Shown: one piece after another, positions 31,575 through 44,369 of the stretch
Numbering within the stretch: position 1 is the first letter of the stretch
Layout: every line of letters starts with the position of its first letter
Assembly: GCF_030518795.1 (NCBI RefSeq)
Contig: NZ_CP130427.1
Span: forward strand, 3,348,001 to 3,412,000
Direction of reading: 5' to 3'
Origin: Micromonospora sp. NBRC 110009
GTDB lineage: Bacteria > Actinomycetota > Actinomycetes > Mycobacteriales > Micromonosporaceae
Length of the DNA: 64,000 nucleotides
Notes under the pieces: generated by a model
The model's input: the letters and a program-made list of their open reading frames with translations, nothing else
What the model was told of the DNA's origin: nothing
Databases searched by the model: none
Position numbers and translations under genes: made by a program

Positions 31575-32696
31575 TCAGGGCCGGGCGGCCAGCATGTCGC
31601 GGGTCTCCCGGGCGATCTCGAGCTCCTCGTCGGTGCTGATCACGCTGACCGTGACCGCCGTTCCGGCGGGGGAGATCACCCGGTCGCCGCGGCCCGCGTT
31701 GCGCGCCGGATCCACCGCGATGCCGAGCCGCTCCAGACCGGCCAGCGACGCCTCCCGGACCGGCGCGGCGTGCTCGCCCACCCCGGCGGTGAAGGTGACC
31801 GCGTCGACCCGCCCGAGCAGCGCGTAGTACGCGCCCACGTAGCCCTTGATCCGGCGGCAGTAGACGTCGAAGGCGAGCCCGGCGGCGGCATCCCCGGAGT
31901 CCCGCCGGGCCAGCACCTCGCGCATGTCGTTGGCCCCGGTCAGGCCGAGCAGACCGCTGCGGTGGTTGAGCAGGTCGTCGATCTCGTCCACCCCCATCCC
32001 GCCCTCGCGGCGGAGGTGGAAGATGACCGTCGGGTCCAGGTCTCCGCTGCGGGTGCCCATCGCCAGGCCCTCCAGCGGGGACATGCCCATCGAGGTGGCC
32101 ACGCTCCGCCCGCCCTGGACCGCGCAGGCGCTCGCCCCGTTGCCCAGGTGCAGGGTGATGGTGTTCAGTTCGGCGTACGGCCGGTCCAGCAGTTCCGCCG
32201 TGCGGCGCGAGACGTACGCGTGCGAGGTGCCGTGGAAGCCGTAGCGGCGCACGCCGTACCGCTCGGCGGTCTCCCGGTCGATCGCGTACGTGGCGGCGGC
32301 CTCGGGCAGCGTGTGGTGGAACGCGGTGTCGAAGACGGCGACCTGTGGGGTGTCCGGCAGCGCCTCCCGGGCCACCCGGATGCCGGCCAGGTTCGCCGGG
32401 TTGTGCAGCGGGGCGAGCGGGACGAGGTCCTCGATCGCGGCGAACACCCGGTCGTCGATCAGCGTCGGCGTGCTGAACCTCCGGCCGCCGTGCACCACCC
32501 GGTGCCCGACCGCGCTCAGCCCGCCGAGGTCGAGCCGGTCGATGATCTCGCGTACCGCGGTCTCGTGGTCGGCCGGCCCGCCGCCGGGCTCGCCCACCCG
32601 CTCGATCTTGCCGTTGTCCCGCACCTCCTCGCCGTCGTACAGCCGGTACTTGACCGACGAGGACCCGCAGTTGAGGACCAGCACCCGGTCGGTCAC
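31575..32696 (-). CDS. ackA: acetate kinase
   Basis: AckA interconverts acetyl phosphate and acetate with ATP formation. The 373-residue protein has the acetokinase signature VLVLNCGSSSVKYRL at the N-terminus, GHRVVHGG, the FHGTSHAYVS motif, LGNGASACAV and the C-terminal FTAGVGEH. GTG 32696 overlaps the pta stop (GTGA), so phosphotransacetylase and acetate kinase are translationally coupled, forming the Pta-AckA overflow and energy pathway. Length and all catalytic residues look normal. Confidence 0.96.
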   Translation of the reverse strand: MTDRVLVLNCGSSSVKYRLYDGEEVRDNGKIERVGEPGGGPADHETAVREIIDRLDLGGLSAVGHRVVHGGRRFSTPTLIDDRVFAAIEDLVPLAPLHNPANLAGIRVAREALPDTPQVAVFDTAFHHTLPEAAATYAIDRETAERYGVRRYGFHGTSHAYVSRRTAELLDRPYAELNTITLHLGNGASACAVQGGRSVATSMGMSPLEGLAMGTRSGDLDPTVIFHLRREGGMGVDEIDDLLNHRSGLLGLTGANDMREVLARRDSGDAAAGLAFDVYCRRIKGYVGAYYALLGRVDAVTFTAGVGEHAAPVREASLAGLERLGIAVDPARNAGRGDRVISPAGTAVTVSVISTDEELEIARETRDMLAARP

Positions 32697-34765
32697 GCGA
32701 CCCCCTCCGACGACGCGGCGGCCTGGATGGCGGTGATCGCCACGGTGTTGACGATGTCCGGCACGGTGGCGCCCCGGGACAGGTCGTTGACCGGGCGCCG
32801 CAGGCCCTGCATGACCGGGCCGACCGCCACCGCGCCGGCCGAGCGCTGCACCGCCTTGTACGTGTTGTTGCCGGTGTTCAGGTCCGGGAAGATGAACACG
32901 GTGGCCCGCCCCGCCACCGGACTGTCCGGCAGCTTGGTGGCCGCGACCCTCGGGTCGATCGCCGCGTCGTACTGGATCGGGCCCTCCACCAGCAGCTCCG
33001 GCCGGCGCGACCGGACCACCTTGGTGGCCGCCGCGACCTTTTCCACGTCCGCCCCGAAGCCGGAGTCGCCGGTCGAGTACGACAGCATCGCCACCCGCGG
33101 CTCGATGCCGAACCGGGCCGCGGTGTCGGCCGACGAGATGGCGATGTCGGCGAGCTGGGTGGAGTCCGGGTCCGGGTTGACCGCGCAGTCGCCGTAGACG
33201 AGCACCCGGTCGGCGAGCAGCATGAAGAAGACGCTGGAGGCCACCGAGACACCGGGCACCGTCCGGATGATCTCGAACGCCGGCCGGATGGTCGCCGCCG
33301 TGGTGTGGGTGGCTCCGGAGACCATGCCGCCCGCCCGCCCGGTCTGCACCATCATCGTGCCGAAGTAGTTGGCCTGCGCCACGACGTCGTACGCGAACTC
33401 GACCGTCACGCCCCGGTGGGCGCGCAGCTTCGCGTACCCGTCGGCGAACTCGTCCCGCCACTCGCTGGTCACCGGGTCGACCACCTCGGCGTCGCCGATG
33501 TCGATGCCCAGCTCCCGGCTGCGCCGGGCGACCTCCTCGGGCCGGCCGAGCAGGGTCAGTTCGGCCACACCCCGGCGCAGCAGGATCTCCGCCGCCCGCA
33601 GGATGCGCTCCTCCGTGCCCTCCGGCAGCACCAGCCGGCGGCGCTGCGCCCGGGCCCGGTCGATCAGGTCGTTCTCGAACATCAGCGGGGTGACCCGCGC
33701 GGAACGGCTGACCCGCAGGCGGCGGGCCAGGTCGACGGTGTCGACGCAGCGTTCGAAGGCGCCGAGCGCGGCCTCCACCTTGCGCGGGTTCGCCGTGCTG
33801 GGCCGGCCCTCGATCCGGCTGGACGCGGCCACCGTGTCGTAGCTGTCGCTGGTCACCGACAGCACGGCCAGGCCGGTGTTCAGCCGTTCGACCAGCCGCA
33901 TCGCCCGCGGGTCGGGCTGCTCGCCGAGGGTGAGCACCAGCCCGGCCACCGACACCTGCCCGGCCACGTGCGCGGCGCTCGCCGCCACCAGCAGGTCGTC
34001 CCGGTCGCCCGGGGTGATCACCAACGCGCCGTCGGTCAGGTGGTCCAGCAGGGTGGGCACGTGCGCCGCACCCACCACGTAGTCGAGCACGTCCCGGTCG
34101 AGCGCGGCGTCGTCGCCGGCGAGCAGGGTGGCGCCGAGCGCCGCCGCCACCTCGGCCACCGTCGGCGCCGACACGGCCGGCACCTCCGGGATCGCGTACG
34201 CGGGCACCGGCAGCTCGGGCAGGGTCAGCGGCCCGGGCACCCGGTTCGCGACCACCGCGATCACCGTCGCGCCCAGGTCCTCCAGGTCGTGGTACGCCCC
34301 GCGGACCGCGGCCACGATCGCCTCGGGCTGCTGGCCGAACCCGTCGACGACGGGCACCACCACGCTGCCGAACTCGGTGGCCAGCCGGGCGTTGAAGGCC
34401 AGCTCGCGCGGCCCGGCCCCGTCCCCGTCGGCGAAGTCGCTGCCCACCACGACCACCGCCGGGCAGCGCCGCTCGACCTCCCGGTAGCGGGCCACGATCC
34501 GCGCGATCAGCTCCTCCCGCCGGCCCTCCGCGACCAGCGCGGTGGCCTCCGCGTACGTCGAGCCGTGCAGCTCGTCGACCGGGAGGGCGACCCGGTAGCG
34601 CTCGGTGAGCAGGGCGAGGATCTGGTCCGGACCGGTGCCCGCGACCAGCGGCCGGAACGCGCCGATCCCCTCGACCTGGCGGGACAGCAGCTCGGCCAGC
34701 CCGAGCGCGACCGTCGACTTGCCCCCGCCCGACCCCACGCTGGTCAGGTACACGCTGCGCGCCAC
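32693..34765 (-). CDS. pta: phosphate acetyltransferase, long form with N-terminal DRTGG/BioD-like domain
   Basis: Pta converts acetyl-CoA and phosphate to acetyl phosphate. The 690-residue form has a P-loop BioD-like domain (VGSGGGKSTVALGLAELL, about residues 11-28), a DRTGG-like middle domain (about 210-330) and the catalytic PTA_PTB domain (from about 365; LVLPEGTEERILRAAE, MVSGATHTTAATIRPAF, FIFPDLNTGNNTYK). The N-terminal parts are regulatory in enterobacterial Pta. GTG 34765 follows TAGCGT by 6 nt, so the mRNA may be leaderless. ackA follows with a 4-nt overlap. Confidence 0.96.
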   Translation of the reverse strand: MARSVYLTSVGSGGGKSTVALGLAELLSRQVEGIGAFRPLVAGTGPDQILALLTERYRVALPVDELHGSTYAEATALVAEGRREELIARIVARYREVERRCPAVVVVGSDFADGDGAGPRELAFNARLATEFGSVVVPVVDGFGQQPEAIVAAVRGAYHDLEDLGATVIAVVANRVPGPLTLPELPVPAYAIPEVPAVSAPTVAEVAAALGATLLAGDDAALDRDVLDYVVGAAHVPTLLDHLTDGALVITPGDRDDLLVAASAAHVAGQVSVAGLVLTLGEQPDPRAMRLVERLNTGLAVLSVTSDSYDTVAASSRIEGRPSTANPRKVEAALGAFERCVDTVDLARRLRVSRSARVTPLMFENDLIDRARAQRRRLVLPEGTEERILRAAEILLRRGVAELTLLGRPEEVARRSRELGIDIGDAEVVDPVTSEWRDEFADGYAKLRAHRGVTVEFAYDVVAQANYFGTMMVQTGRAGGMVSGATHTTAATIRPAFEIIRTVPGVSVASSVFFMLLADRVLVYGDCAVNPDPDSTQLADIAISSADTAARFGIEPRVAMLSYSTGDSGFGADVEKVAAATKVVRSRRPELLVEGPIQYDAAIDPRVAATKLPDSPVAGRATVFIFPDLNTGNNTYKAVQRSAGAVAVGPVMQGLRRPVNDLSRGATVPDIVNTVAITAIQAAASSEGVA

Positions 34766-34799
34766 GACCTCACGCTACAAGGTCATGGTCTCCGTCGCC

Positions 34800-34829
34800 C
34801 GGGTCCCTCGGCCCGGGCCCGAGGACCCG
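34800..34829 (-). terminator. hairpin after the DUF998 gene
   Basis: CGGGTCCCTCGG (34800-34811) pairs imperfectly (one bulge) with CCGAGGACCCG (34819-34829). It lies just past the stop of the minus-strand membrane gene and before the pta start region. Confidence 0.4.
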
Positions 34830-34837
34830 TTCGGCGG

Positions 34838-35542
34838 TCAGGAGGGGGTCGGCGCGGCGGGCCCGAGTGCCGGTTCGGGTGCCGCGTCGGCCGGCCCGGC
34901 GGCCCGGAACAGGGCGTCGCTCTTCGCCACCCAGGCCGCGCCGAAGGCGAACACGGCGAGCGTCTCGCACCACAGCACCGGCTTGAGGGTGTGCCGCGCG
35001 TCGGCCGGCAGTTGGCTGCTCGCCAGGGCGAGCACGATCGCCAGCAGGATGAGCCCGCCGCAGACCCGGTAGAACCGGACGGCCGAGCGGCGCGGGGGCA
35101 CCCCGGCCCGGTCCGGGCGGGTGAAGAGGACGAGGCAGAAGACGGCGAGGAGCGCGAAGAGGGCCGCGGCGGACACCTGGTGCACCACGCCGACCGTCCG
35201 ATCGCTGTGGCTGGTGGTGCCAGCCGGCGTGCCCACCGTGGTGGGGAAGAGGGCCACCGCGACCGCCAGGACTCCGGCGACGGTGCCCAGCGCGTCGTCC
35301 GGCCAGCGGTACCGGTAGGCGATCAGGAACACCCCGACGGCGCACAGTGAGCCGACGAAGACGTCCCGCATCTCGGTGTGGTAGTAGCCGCTGAGCGAGT
35401 CGAGCAGGGTGAGCCGGCGGGCGACGACCAGGTGGCCGACCACCAGCACCACCGGCAGGGCGATGCCGACGGCTCCGATGCCGAGGCGCAGGTGGCGTAC
35501 GGTCACCGCGTCCTGCGGCGGCTTGCGGGGCTCGGGGTTCAT
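34838..35542 (-). CDS. DUF998-like integral membrane protein
   Basis: These 234 residues have six predicted hydrophobic segments. The family-like feature is SLSGYYHTEMRDVFVGSLCA after the first helix, followed by RYRWPDDALGTVAG. The C-terminal tail is Ala/Pro-rich and soluble. No catalytic motif is seen. ATG 35542 follows GGGAGG. It lies between the pta-ackA pair and the kgd region, on the same strand as both, but a hairpin separates it from pta. The function is unknown. Confidence 0.7.
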   Translation of the reverse strand: MNPEPRKPPQDAVTVRHLRLGIGAVGIALPVVLVVGHLVVARRLTLLDSLSGYYHTEMRDVFVGSLCAVGVFLIAYRYRWPDDALGTVAGVLAVAVALFPTTVGTPAGTTSHSDRTVGVVHQVSAAALFALLAVFCLVLFTRPDRAGVPPRRSAVRFYRVCGGLILLAIVLALASSQLPADARHTLKPVLWCETLAVFAFGAAWVAKSDALFRAAGPADAAPEPALGPAAPTPS

Positions 35543-35645
35543 CTCCGCCTCCCTGGCGTCGGGCGGCGTGTGGTCCGGCGCGTCCTCGTCGGACCCTGGA
35601 CGCTGCTCTCCAGTGGACTCGATGGAACGGCCTGCCGTCAAACAG

Positions 35646-35825
35646 TCACTCGTCGTCCTCGTCGTCGAGGCGGGCCAGCCAGGTGGCGAAGCGCTCGATC
35701 GGCGTCTCGAACTCGGGGTTGAGGTCGACGAAGTCACGCAGCCGCTCGCCCAGCCACTCCATGGTGACCTGCTCGTCACCCCGGCGCTGGACCAGCTCCT
35801 CGATGCCACGGTCGGTGAAGTACAT
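35646..35825 (-). CDS. small acidic protein next to kgd (DUF6104-like)
   Basis: This 59-residue, strongly acidic, helical protein begins MYFTDRGIEELVQRRGDEQV and ends in a run of Asp/Glu. A good RBS (GGAAGGG) precedes the ATG. Proteins of this size and sequence are found directly after kgd in many actinobacteria, which suggests a link to 2-oxoglutarate dehydrogenase, but no role is established to my knowledge. A hairpin at 35861-35895 lies between kgd and this gene, so expression by read-through or from its own promoter is unclear. Confidence 0.75.
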   Translation of the reverse strand: MYFTDRGIEELVQRRGDEQVTMEWLGERLRDFVDLNPEFETPIERFATWLARLDDEDDE

Positions 35826-35860
35826 GTGCGTCCCTTCCTGGGATGGGGGCCGCCACGCGA

Positions 35861-35895
35861 CCGGGGCAGCGGCCGTCGTACGGTCGCTGCCCCGG
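35861..35895 (-). terminator. terminator after kgd
   Basis: CCGGGGCAGCGGCC (35861-35874) pairs with GGTCGCTGCCCCGG (35882-35895), 14 bp with one G-U pair and a 7-nt loop. It lies 21 bp past the kgd stop on the minus strand. Confidence 0.65.
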
Positions 35896-35915
35896 ATGCT
35901 GGCGGTGCGGTCAGG

Positions 35916-39650
<3,735 letters not shown>

Positions 39651-39855
39651 GGCCGCTAATCGCCTCTTTCACGCGGGTTCTCGATGTCACGCGGTGTCAT
39701 CCGATGCCCGAATCCGGGCGTCGGGGAGACGGGTCCCAGGCTACGCCGTACGAATGGCGCAGGCATTCTCGCCTCCGGCTGGTGGTCCGTTTCACAGAAG
39801 ATGCCAGAAGTTCGGCAAACGCTGCGTGTCCCGCCCAGTCCTGCTAAGCGACGAA

Positions 39856-39894
39856 CGGCCCCGGCCGGTGACGTGTGGTCACCGGCCGGGGCCG
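39856..39894. terminator. terminator after the ABC permease gene
   Basis: A perfect 17-bp inverted repeat (39856-39872 and 39878-39894, loop GTGTG) follows the stop of the minus-strand permease gene. The rest of the 260-bp gap up to kgd should hold the kgd promoter; no clear consensus hexamers were recognised. Confidence 0.8.
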
Positions 39895-39910
39895 GGTGGG
39901 AAAGCCGACT

Positions 39911-40735
39911 TCAGGAGATGTCGCGCCGTCGGATGGTCAGTACGCCGATCGCGCCGGCCACCACCGCGTAGCCGATCAGCACCGCGGCCCCCGCCCAGCG
40001 CGGCGGGTTGCCCGGGATCTCGGTCCCGCTCACCATCAGTCCGGACGCCAGCGACGGCACCAGCAGTTGGAGCTTGTTGATCCAGTCGCCGAACCTCGCC
40101 GCCAGCAGGCCGATCGCGATCCCGGCGCCGATCGCGCCGCCCAGATAGAGCAGGATGCCGGTCACCGTCGCGCCGATCTGGCTGCGGATCAGCACGCCGA
40201 TGCCCACCCCGAGCACCGACCAGAGCAGATAGGCGAGCCCGTTGAGGGCGACCGCCCGCCAGACCGCGCCGCTGCCGAACTGGGCGCCGACGTCCGTCGC
40301 GTTCAGCACCAGCGGGGCGGCGACCAGGTTGAGCGCGGTGGTGCCCACCCAGAAGAGCAGCGCCAGCACACCCGCGGCAGCCAGCTTGGCCAGCATCACC
40401 GCGGTGCGGTGCGGTGCGGTGAGGAAGGTGGTGGTCACCGTCTGGTGGAAGAACTCGCTGGTCACCACGACGATGCCGAGCAGCATCACGATGAGCAGGC
40501 CGAAGAACTGACCGTTGGTGTACAGGTTGGCGGCCAGGCTGTCGGCGCTGGAGACGGCGGCCATCTGGTCGGCCTGGTCGGCCGGCACGTCGCCCACGTT
40601 CCCGCTGGTCAGCGCTGCGGTCTGCAGCCAGTTGAAGAGCAGGGCGAGGGCCCAGAGCGGCAGGGTGATCAGGCCGAAGATCCACCAGGTGTTGGTCGTA
40701 CGGATCTTGAGCAGCTCGGAGCGGACCAGGTTCAT
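39911..40735 (-). CDS. ABC-2-type exporter permease
   Basis: This 274-residue integral membrane protein has six hydrophobic segments and a large loop after the first. It begins MNLVRSELLKIRTTNTWWIF, a pattern typical of actinobacterial ABC-2 permeases encoded with a bacitracin/lantibiotic-type ATPase, and has FFHQTVTTTFLTAPHR after helix 2. ATG 40735 overlaps the ATPase stop (ATGA). The pair probably exports a peptide or lipid-like toxicant; no sensor kinase or precursor peptide is adjacent to specify it. Confidence 0.82.
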   Translation of the reverse strand: MNLVRSELLKIRTTNTWWIFGLITLPLWALALLFNWLQTAALTSGNVGDVPADQADQMAAVSSADSLAANLYTNGQFFGLLIVMLLGIVVVTSEFFHQTVTTTFLTAPHRTAVMLAKLAAAGVLALLFWVGTTALNLVAAPLVLNATDVGAQFGSGAVWRAVALNGLAYLLWSVLGVGIGVLIRSQIGATVTGILLYLGGAIGAGIAIGLLAARFGDWINKLQLLVPSLASGLMVSGTEIPGNPPRWAGAAVLIGYAVVAGAIGVLTIRRRDIS

Positions 40736-41670
40736 CGGATCTCCGCCTTTCCGGCCGTCAGTTCGAGGAAGACCCCCTCCAGGTCGGGGCGTTCGGTGGT
40801 CAGCTCGTGCAGCTCCACCTTGGCGGCCAGCGCCGTCCGGCCCACGGTCGGGGCGTCCACCCCGCTCACCAGCAGCGTCCCCTGGCCGTCGGCGTCCACC
40901 GTGGCCGACTGCTCGCGCAGCGCCGCGGCCAGCTCGTCGGCCTGCGGGGTGCGTACCCGCACCCGCCCGCCGTGCGCCATCGAGCCGATCACCTGCTCGA
41001 CCGGCCCCTGCCGGACCAGCCGGCCGGCCGCGATGATCACCACGTCGTCGGCGAGCAGCTGCATCTCCGAGAGGAGGTGGCTGGAGACCAGCACCGTCCG
41101 CCCCTCGGCGGCCAGCCCCTTGAGGAAACCGCGCATCCACCGGATGCCCTCCGGGTCGAGACCGTTCGCCGGCTCGTCGAGGATCAGCACCTGCGGATTG
41201 CCGAGCATCGCGGCGGCGATCCCGAGCCGCTGCCTCATACCCAGCGAGTAGCCCTTGAACTTGCGCTTCGCCGCCGGGGTGAGCCCGACCAGCGCGAGCG
41301 CCTCGTCGGCCCGCTGCCGGGGCAGGCCGGCGGCCGCGCAGATCACCCGCAGGTGGTTGATCCCGGTCCGGCCCTTGTGGGCGCTGGAGGCCTCCAGCAC
41401 CGCACCGACCGAGCGCAGCGGGTCGGTCAGGTCGGCGTACCGGCGGCCGCCGATGGTGGCCTCGCCGGCGGTCGGCGTGACCAGGTTGAGCAACATGCGC
41501 AGGGTGGTCGTCTTGCCGGCGCCGTTCGGCCCGAGGAAGCCGGTCACCCGCCCCGGCTCGACGGTGAAGGACAGATTGTCGACCGCCCGCACGTTCTTGT
41601 ACTGCTTGGTCAGTCCGGACACCACGATCTGGCCGGTCCCGGCGCTGGGGCTCCACTGCCCGTCGGACAT
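40732..41670 (-). CDS. ABC transporter ATP-binding protein (DrrA/BcrA type)
   Basis: This 312-residue ATPase has Walker A GPNGAGKTTTLRML (about residues 48-61), signature LGMRQRLGIAAAM, Walker B VLILDEPANGLDPEG and the H-loop LVSSHLLSEM. The C-terminal 80-residue domain is typical of the drug-resistance/bacitracin exporter class. ATG 41670 has GGAGAGGAG upstream. It forms a two-gene operon with the overlapping permease gene, ended by a strong hairpin at 39856-39894. Confidence 0.9.
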   Translation of the reverse strand: MSDGQWSPSAGTGQIVVSGLTKQYKNVRAVDNLSFTVEPGRVTGFLGPNGAGKTTTLRMLLNLVTPTAGEATIGGRRYADLTDPLRSVGAVLEASSAHKGRTGINHLRVICAAAGLPRQRADEALALVGLTPAAKRKFKGYSLGMRQRLGIAAAMLGNPQVLILDEPANGLDPEGIRWMRGFLKGLAAEGRTVLVSSHLLSEMQLLADDVVIIAAGRLVRQGPVEQVIGSMAHGGRVRVRTPQADELAAALREQSATVDADGQGTLLVSGVDAPTVGRTALAAKVELHELTTERPDLEGVFLELTAGKAEIR

Positions 41671-41833
41671 CGTTCTCCTCTCCTGCCACGGCGCGCGGGC
41701 GCGCCGGTGGGGACGCCGTCGCGGAGGCGCCGTGGCACAGCCTGGCAACCCCGCGCAAGGGGGTCAATCAGGCGGGATGCTGACGTCCTCCTCCCGCGGA
41801 AGCAGGAGGTGATCATCCTGAGGGAGGAGAGGG

Positions 41834-42490
41834 TCAGGTCGGGGGGAGCGCGATCCAGGTGGCCCGGGCGTAGCCGAGCAGGGCGCCGTCCGGGCCGTAG
41901 AGGCTGGAGTGCACCTCGGCCTTGCGTCCCTCGCCGCCGACCATCGCCCCGGTCACCACGCACTCCGCGCCGGGATCCGGCAGCGCCCGCACCACCGCGG
42001 CGATCCGACCCAGGACGTACGGGCGGCCGGGCGCGATCACCGCCCAGCCGCCGGGGCAGTCCAGCGCGGCCCAGACCGTCGCCGGCACCACCTCGGCCGG
42101 GGCGCGGAACGGCGCCGCGGTTCGCCCGTCCGGCAGCTGGCCCGGGAAGATCCGCAGCCCCGCCGGGTTCTCCGGCCCGCAGACGTAGCAGCCGGGGAAG
42201 GGGTGCTCCACCAGCCCGGGGTACGCCTTCGCCGCCGCCTCGGCCGTCGGCCGGTCCACCGGGGGGACCACGGCGGTGAACTCCTCGACCCGGCGTACCT
42301 GGGCGATCACCTGGCCGTCCGGGTCGCGGACCTCGTCGCCGACCGCGGTCAGCGGGGTCTCCAGCGGGGGCGGCTTGCGGAGCGTGACCTCCACCGGGCC
42401 CCGGTCGTCGACCGCCGCCGCGAAGATCCCGGCGCTCCAGCCGCCGTTGCCGGAGCCGGCCGGCCCGTGGAACCGGGACTCGATGATCAT
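41834..42490 (-). CDS. hotdog-fold thioesterase-like protein
   Basis: This 218-residue protein begins MIIESRFHGPAGSGNGGWSA. The N-terminal part resembles the first strand-helix unit of double-hotdog acyl-CoA thioesterases (GNGGWSAGIFA in place of the hot-dog helix). The middle carries the characteristic FPGCYVCGPENPAGLRIFPG, and the end VYGPDGALLGYARATW-like strand (here SSLYGPDGALLGYARATWIA) is typical. No catalytic residue can be assigned with confidence, and the function is unknown. It is divergent from the OlsB-like gene. Confidence 0.6.
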   Translation of the reverse strand: MIIESRFHGPAGSGNGGWSAGIFAAAVDDRGPVEVTLRKPPPLETPLTAVGDEVRDPDGQVIAQVRRVEEFTAVVPPVDRPTAEAAAKAYPGLVEHPFPGCYVCGPENPAGLRIFPGQLPDGRTAAPFRAPAEVVPATVWAALDCPGGWAVIAPGRPYVLGRIAAVVRALPDPGAECVVTGAMVGGEGRKAEVHSSLYGPDGALLGYARATWIALPPT

Positions 42491-42654
42491 GCTGCCCTCC
42501 GCGTGTGTGCCTGCCCCCGCAGCCTCGCACGCCCGCCCCGGCGGCCGCCCACCGGCTGATCACCGGGGTGGCGGGACCGGAGCGCCGGTTGGCGTTCACC
42601 GGATCGACACCCGTCGCCCCGGGGGCGGCAACCCGCGGCCCTTACACAGGTGCC

Positions 42655-43461
42655 ATGGCCGTTCTGCCCGCCGCTGGCGCACCCCTCACGACCAGCGGGT
42701 ACACCCTTCTGATCGCCGACGACCCGAACCTGGTCGCGGCCGCGCAACGCCTGCGACACGTGGTGTTCGCCACCGAGCTCGGCGCGACCCTGCACCCGGG
42801 CTCCGCCGGCCTCGACACCGACGAGTTCGATGCCCACTGCGACCACCTGGTGGTGCTGCGGGAGGGCACCGACGAGGTGGTCGGCACGTACCGGTTGCTG
42901 CCGCCCGGTCGCACCGACCGCCGCTACGCCGACGCCGAGTTCGACCTGACCGCCCTGGCCCCGCTCCGCGACGACCTGGTCGAGGCGGGCCGCTCCTGCG
43001 TGCACCCGGACCACCGCTCCGGCGCCGTGATCAACCTGATGTGGGCCGGCATCACCCGCTACCTGCACCTGCGCGGGTCGCGCTGGCTCGGCGGCTGCGC
43101 CTCGGTGCCCGTGGCCGACGGCGGGACGGCGGCCGCCGAGGTGTGGGCCCAGGTCACCGCCCGCCATCTCGCGCCGCCGCCGCTGCGGGTGACGCCCCGC
43201 CGTCCGTGGTTCGCCGAGGCGCCGGCCGCCGCCGACCCGGCCACGCGCGGCGACGGACCCGCCGGGCTGGCGTTGTCGCCGGCCGCCCGCCGCGCGCTGG
43301 TCCCGCCGCTGCTCCGCGGTTACCTGCGGCTCGGCGCCTGGGTCTGCGGGGAGCCGGCGTACGACCCCGACTTCGGCTGCGCCGACTTCTACATCCTCTT
43401 CTCGCTGGACCGGCTGAACCCCCGCTACCTGCGGCACTTCCTGGGTGGAGAGCCGTCGTGA
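42655..43461 (+). CDS. GNAT-type N-acyltransferase, ornithine-lipid synthase OlsB-like
   Basis: This 268-residue protein of the autoinducer-synthase/OlsB-like acyltransferase group begins GYTLLIADDPNLVAAAQRLR, then VVFATELGA, DEFDAHCDHLVV, VVGTYRLLPP, and AGRSCVHPDHRSGAVINLMW in the acyl carrier/CoA-binding region. OlsB adds a 3-hydroxyacyl chain to ornithine to make lyso-ornithine lipid. The next gene, overlapping by 4 nt, is an OlsA-like O-acyltransferase that would complete the lipid. The amine acceptor being ornithine is inferred from this pairing. A TACACA hexamer 6 nt before the ATG hints at a leaderless mRNA. Confidence 0.8.
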   Translation: MAVLPAAGAPLTTSGYTLLIADDPNLVAAAQRLRHVVFATELGATLHPGSAGLDTDEFDAHCDHLVVLREGTDEVVGTYRLLPPGRTDRRYADAEFDLTALAPLRDDLVEAGRSCVHPDHRSGAVINLMWAGITRYLHLRGSRWLGGCASVPVADGGTAAAEVWAQVTARHLAPPPLRVTPRRPWFAEAPAAADPATRGDGPAGLALSPAARRALVPPLLRGYLRLGAWVCGEPAYDPDFGCADFYILFSLDRLNPRYLRHFLGGEPS

Positions 43462-44366
43462 CCGCCGGCGAGCTGTGGCGGCCGGCGTCGGGCTGCGGCC
43501 CGGCGTGCCTGCCGGCCGGCACCGATCCGGCCGTGCCGCTCGCGCGCCGGGTCGGCCGGCTGCTCGGCGTACTCGGGATGCTCCTGGCCGGGGTCGGGCT
43601 GGCCGCGCTGCTGCCGCTGCTGCCGGCGCGGGACCGCCGGGCGGCGCTGCGCGGCTGGGCCCGGGGGACGCTGCGCGCCCTCGGCGTGCGGCTGCTGGTC
43701 CGGGGCCGGCCGCCGCGCCGGCGGGCCCTGCTGGTCGCCAACCACGTCTCGTGGCTGGACATCCTGGCGGTGCTCGCGGTGGCGCCGGCCCGGATGGTCG
43801 CCAAGCGGGAGGTACGCGACTGGCCGCTGGTCGGGCCGCTGGCCGCCGCGGCCGGCACCGTCTTCGTGGACCGGTCCCGCCCGCGCGACCTGCCGGCCAC
43901 GGTCGCCCGGGTGGCGGCCGCGCTGCGCGCCGGACACTCGGTGGCCGTCTTTCCCGAGGGGACGACCTGGTGCGGCGAGGCGGCCGACTGCCGGCCGGCC
44001 CGGGGCTTCCGGCCGGCCGTGTTCCAGGCCGCGGTGGACGCCGGCGTGCCGGTGGTGCCGCTGCGCCTCAACTACCGGTACGCCGGCGACCCCACCACCC
44101 TGGCCGCGTTCCTCGGCGAGGAGACGCTGTGGCAGTCGGTCCGCCGGGTGCTCGGCGCCCGGGAGCTGACCGTGTCGGTCGGGGTGACCGCCGCGCTGCA
44201 TCCGGCCGCCGGGGCGGACCGGCGGGTGCTGGCCCGCGCCGCCGAGTCGGCGATCCACCTGAGCCCGGCCCGGCCGGCGCCGGTCGGTCGGGTCCGGCCC
44301 GCCCACCTCGTGACGGCTGGGGGCGCTGTCCCGCTGCGGGAGGTGGAGCTGGATCTCGCCGCCTGA
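43458..44366 (+). CDS. 1-acyl-sn-glycerol-3-phosphate-type acyltransferase, OlsA/PlsC-like
   Basis: This 302-residue membrane-associated acyltransferase has a cysteine-containing N-terminus (SGCGPACLPAG), one transmembrane helix (about 30-55), then PlsC block I NHVSWLD (H-x4-D), block II around the acceptor-binding VDRSRPRDLP and block III VFPEGTTW. GTG 43458 overlaps the upstream OlsB-like stop, so the two enzymes are made together. By analogy OlsA acylates the hydroxyl of lyso-ornithine lipid; activity on lysophosphatidate is the alternative. Confidence 0.84.
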   Translation: MTAGELWRPASGCGPACLPAGTDPAVPLARRVGRLLGVLGMLLAGVGLAALLPLLPARDRRAALRGWARGTLRALGVRLLVRGRPPRRRALLVANHVSWLDILAVLAVAPARMVAKREVRDWPLVGPLAAAAGTVFVDRSRPRDLPATVARVAAALRAGHSVAVFPEGTTWCGEAADCRPARGFRPAVFQAAVDAGVPVVPLRLNYRYAGDPTTLAAFLGEETLWQSVRRVLGARELTVSVGVTAALHPAAGADRRVLARAAESAIHLSPARPAPVGRVRPAHLVTAGGAVPLREVELDLAA

Positions 44367-44369
44367 CAG

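Noticed and set aside
41786..41807. CCTCCT/AGGAGG inverted repeat upstream of the ABC ATPase gene
   Set aside because: The arms are only six bases of very common Shine-Dalgarno-like sequence; I cannot support it as an operator or terminator.
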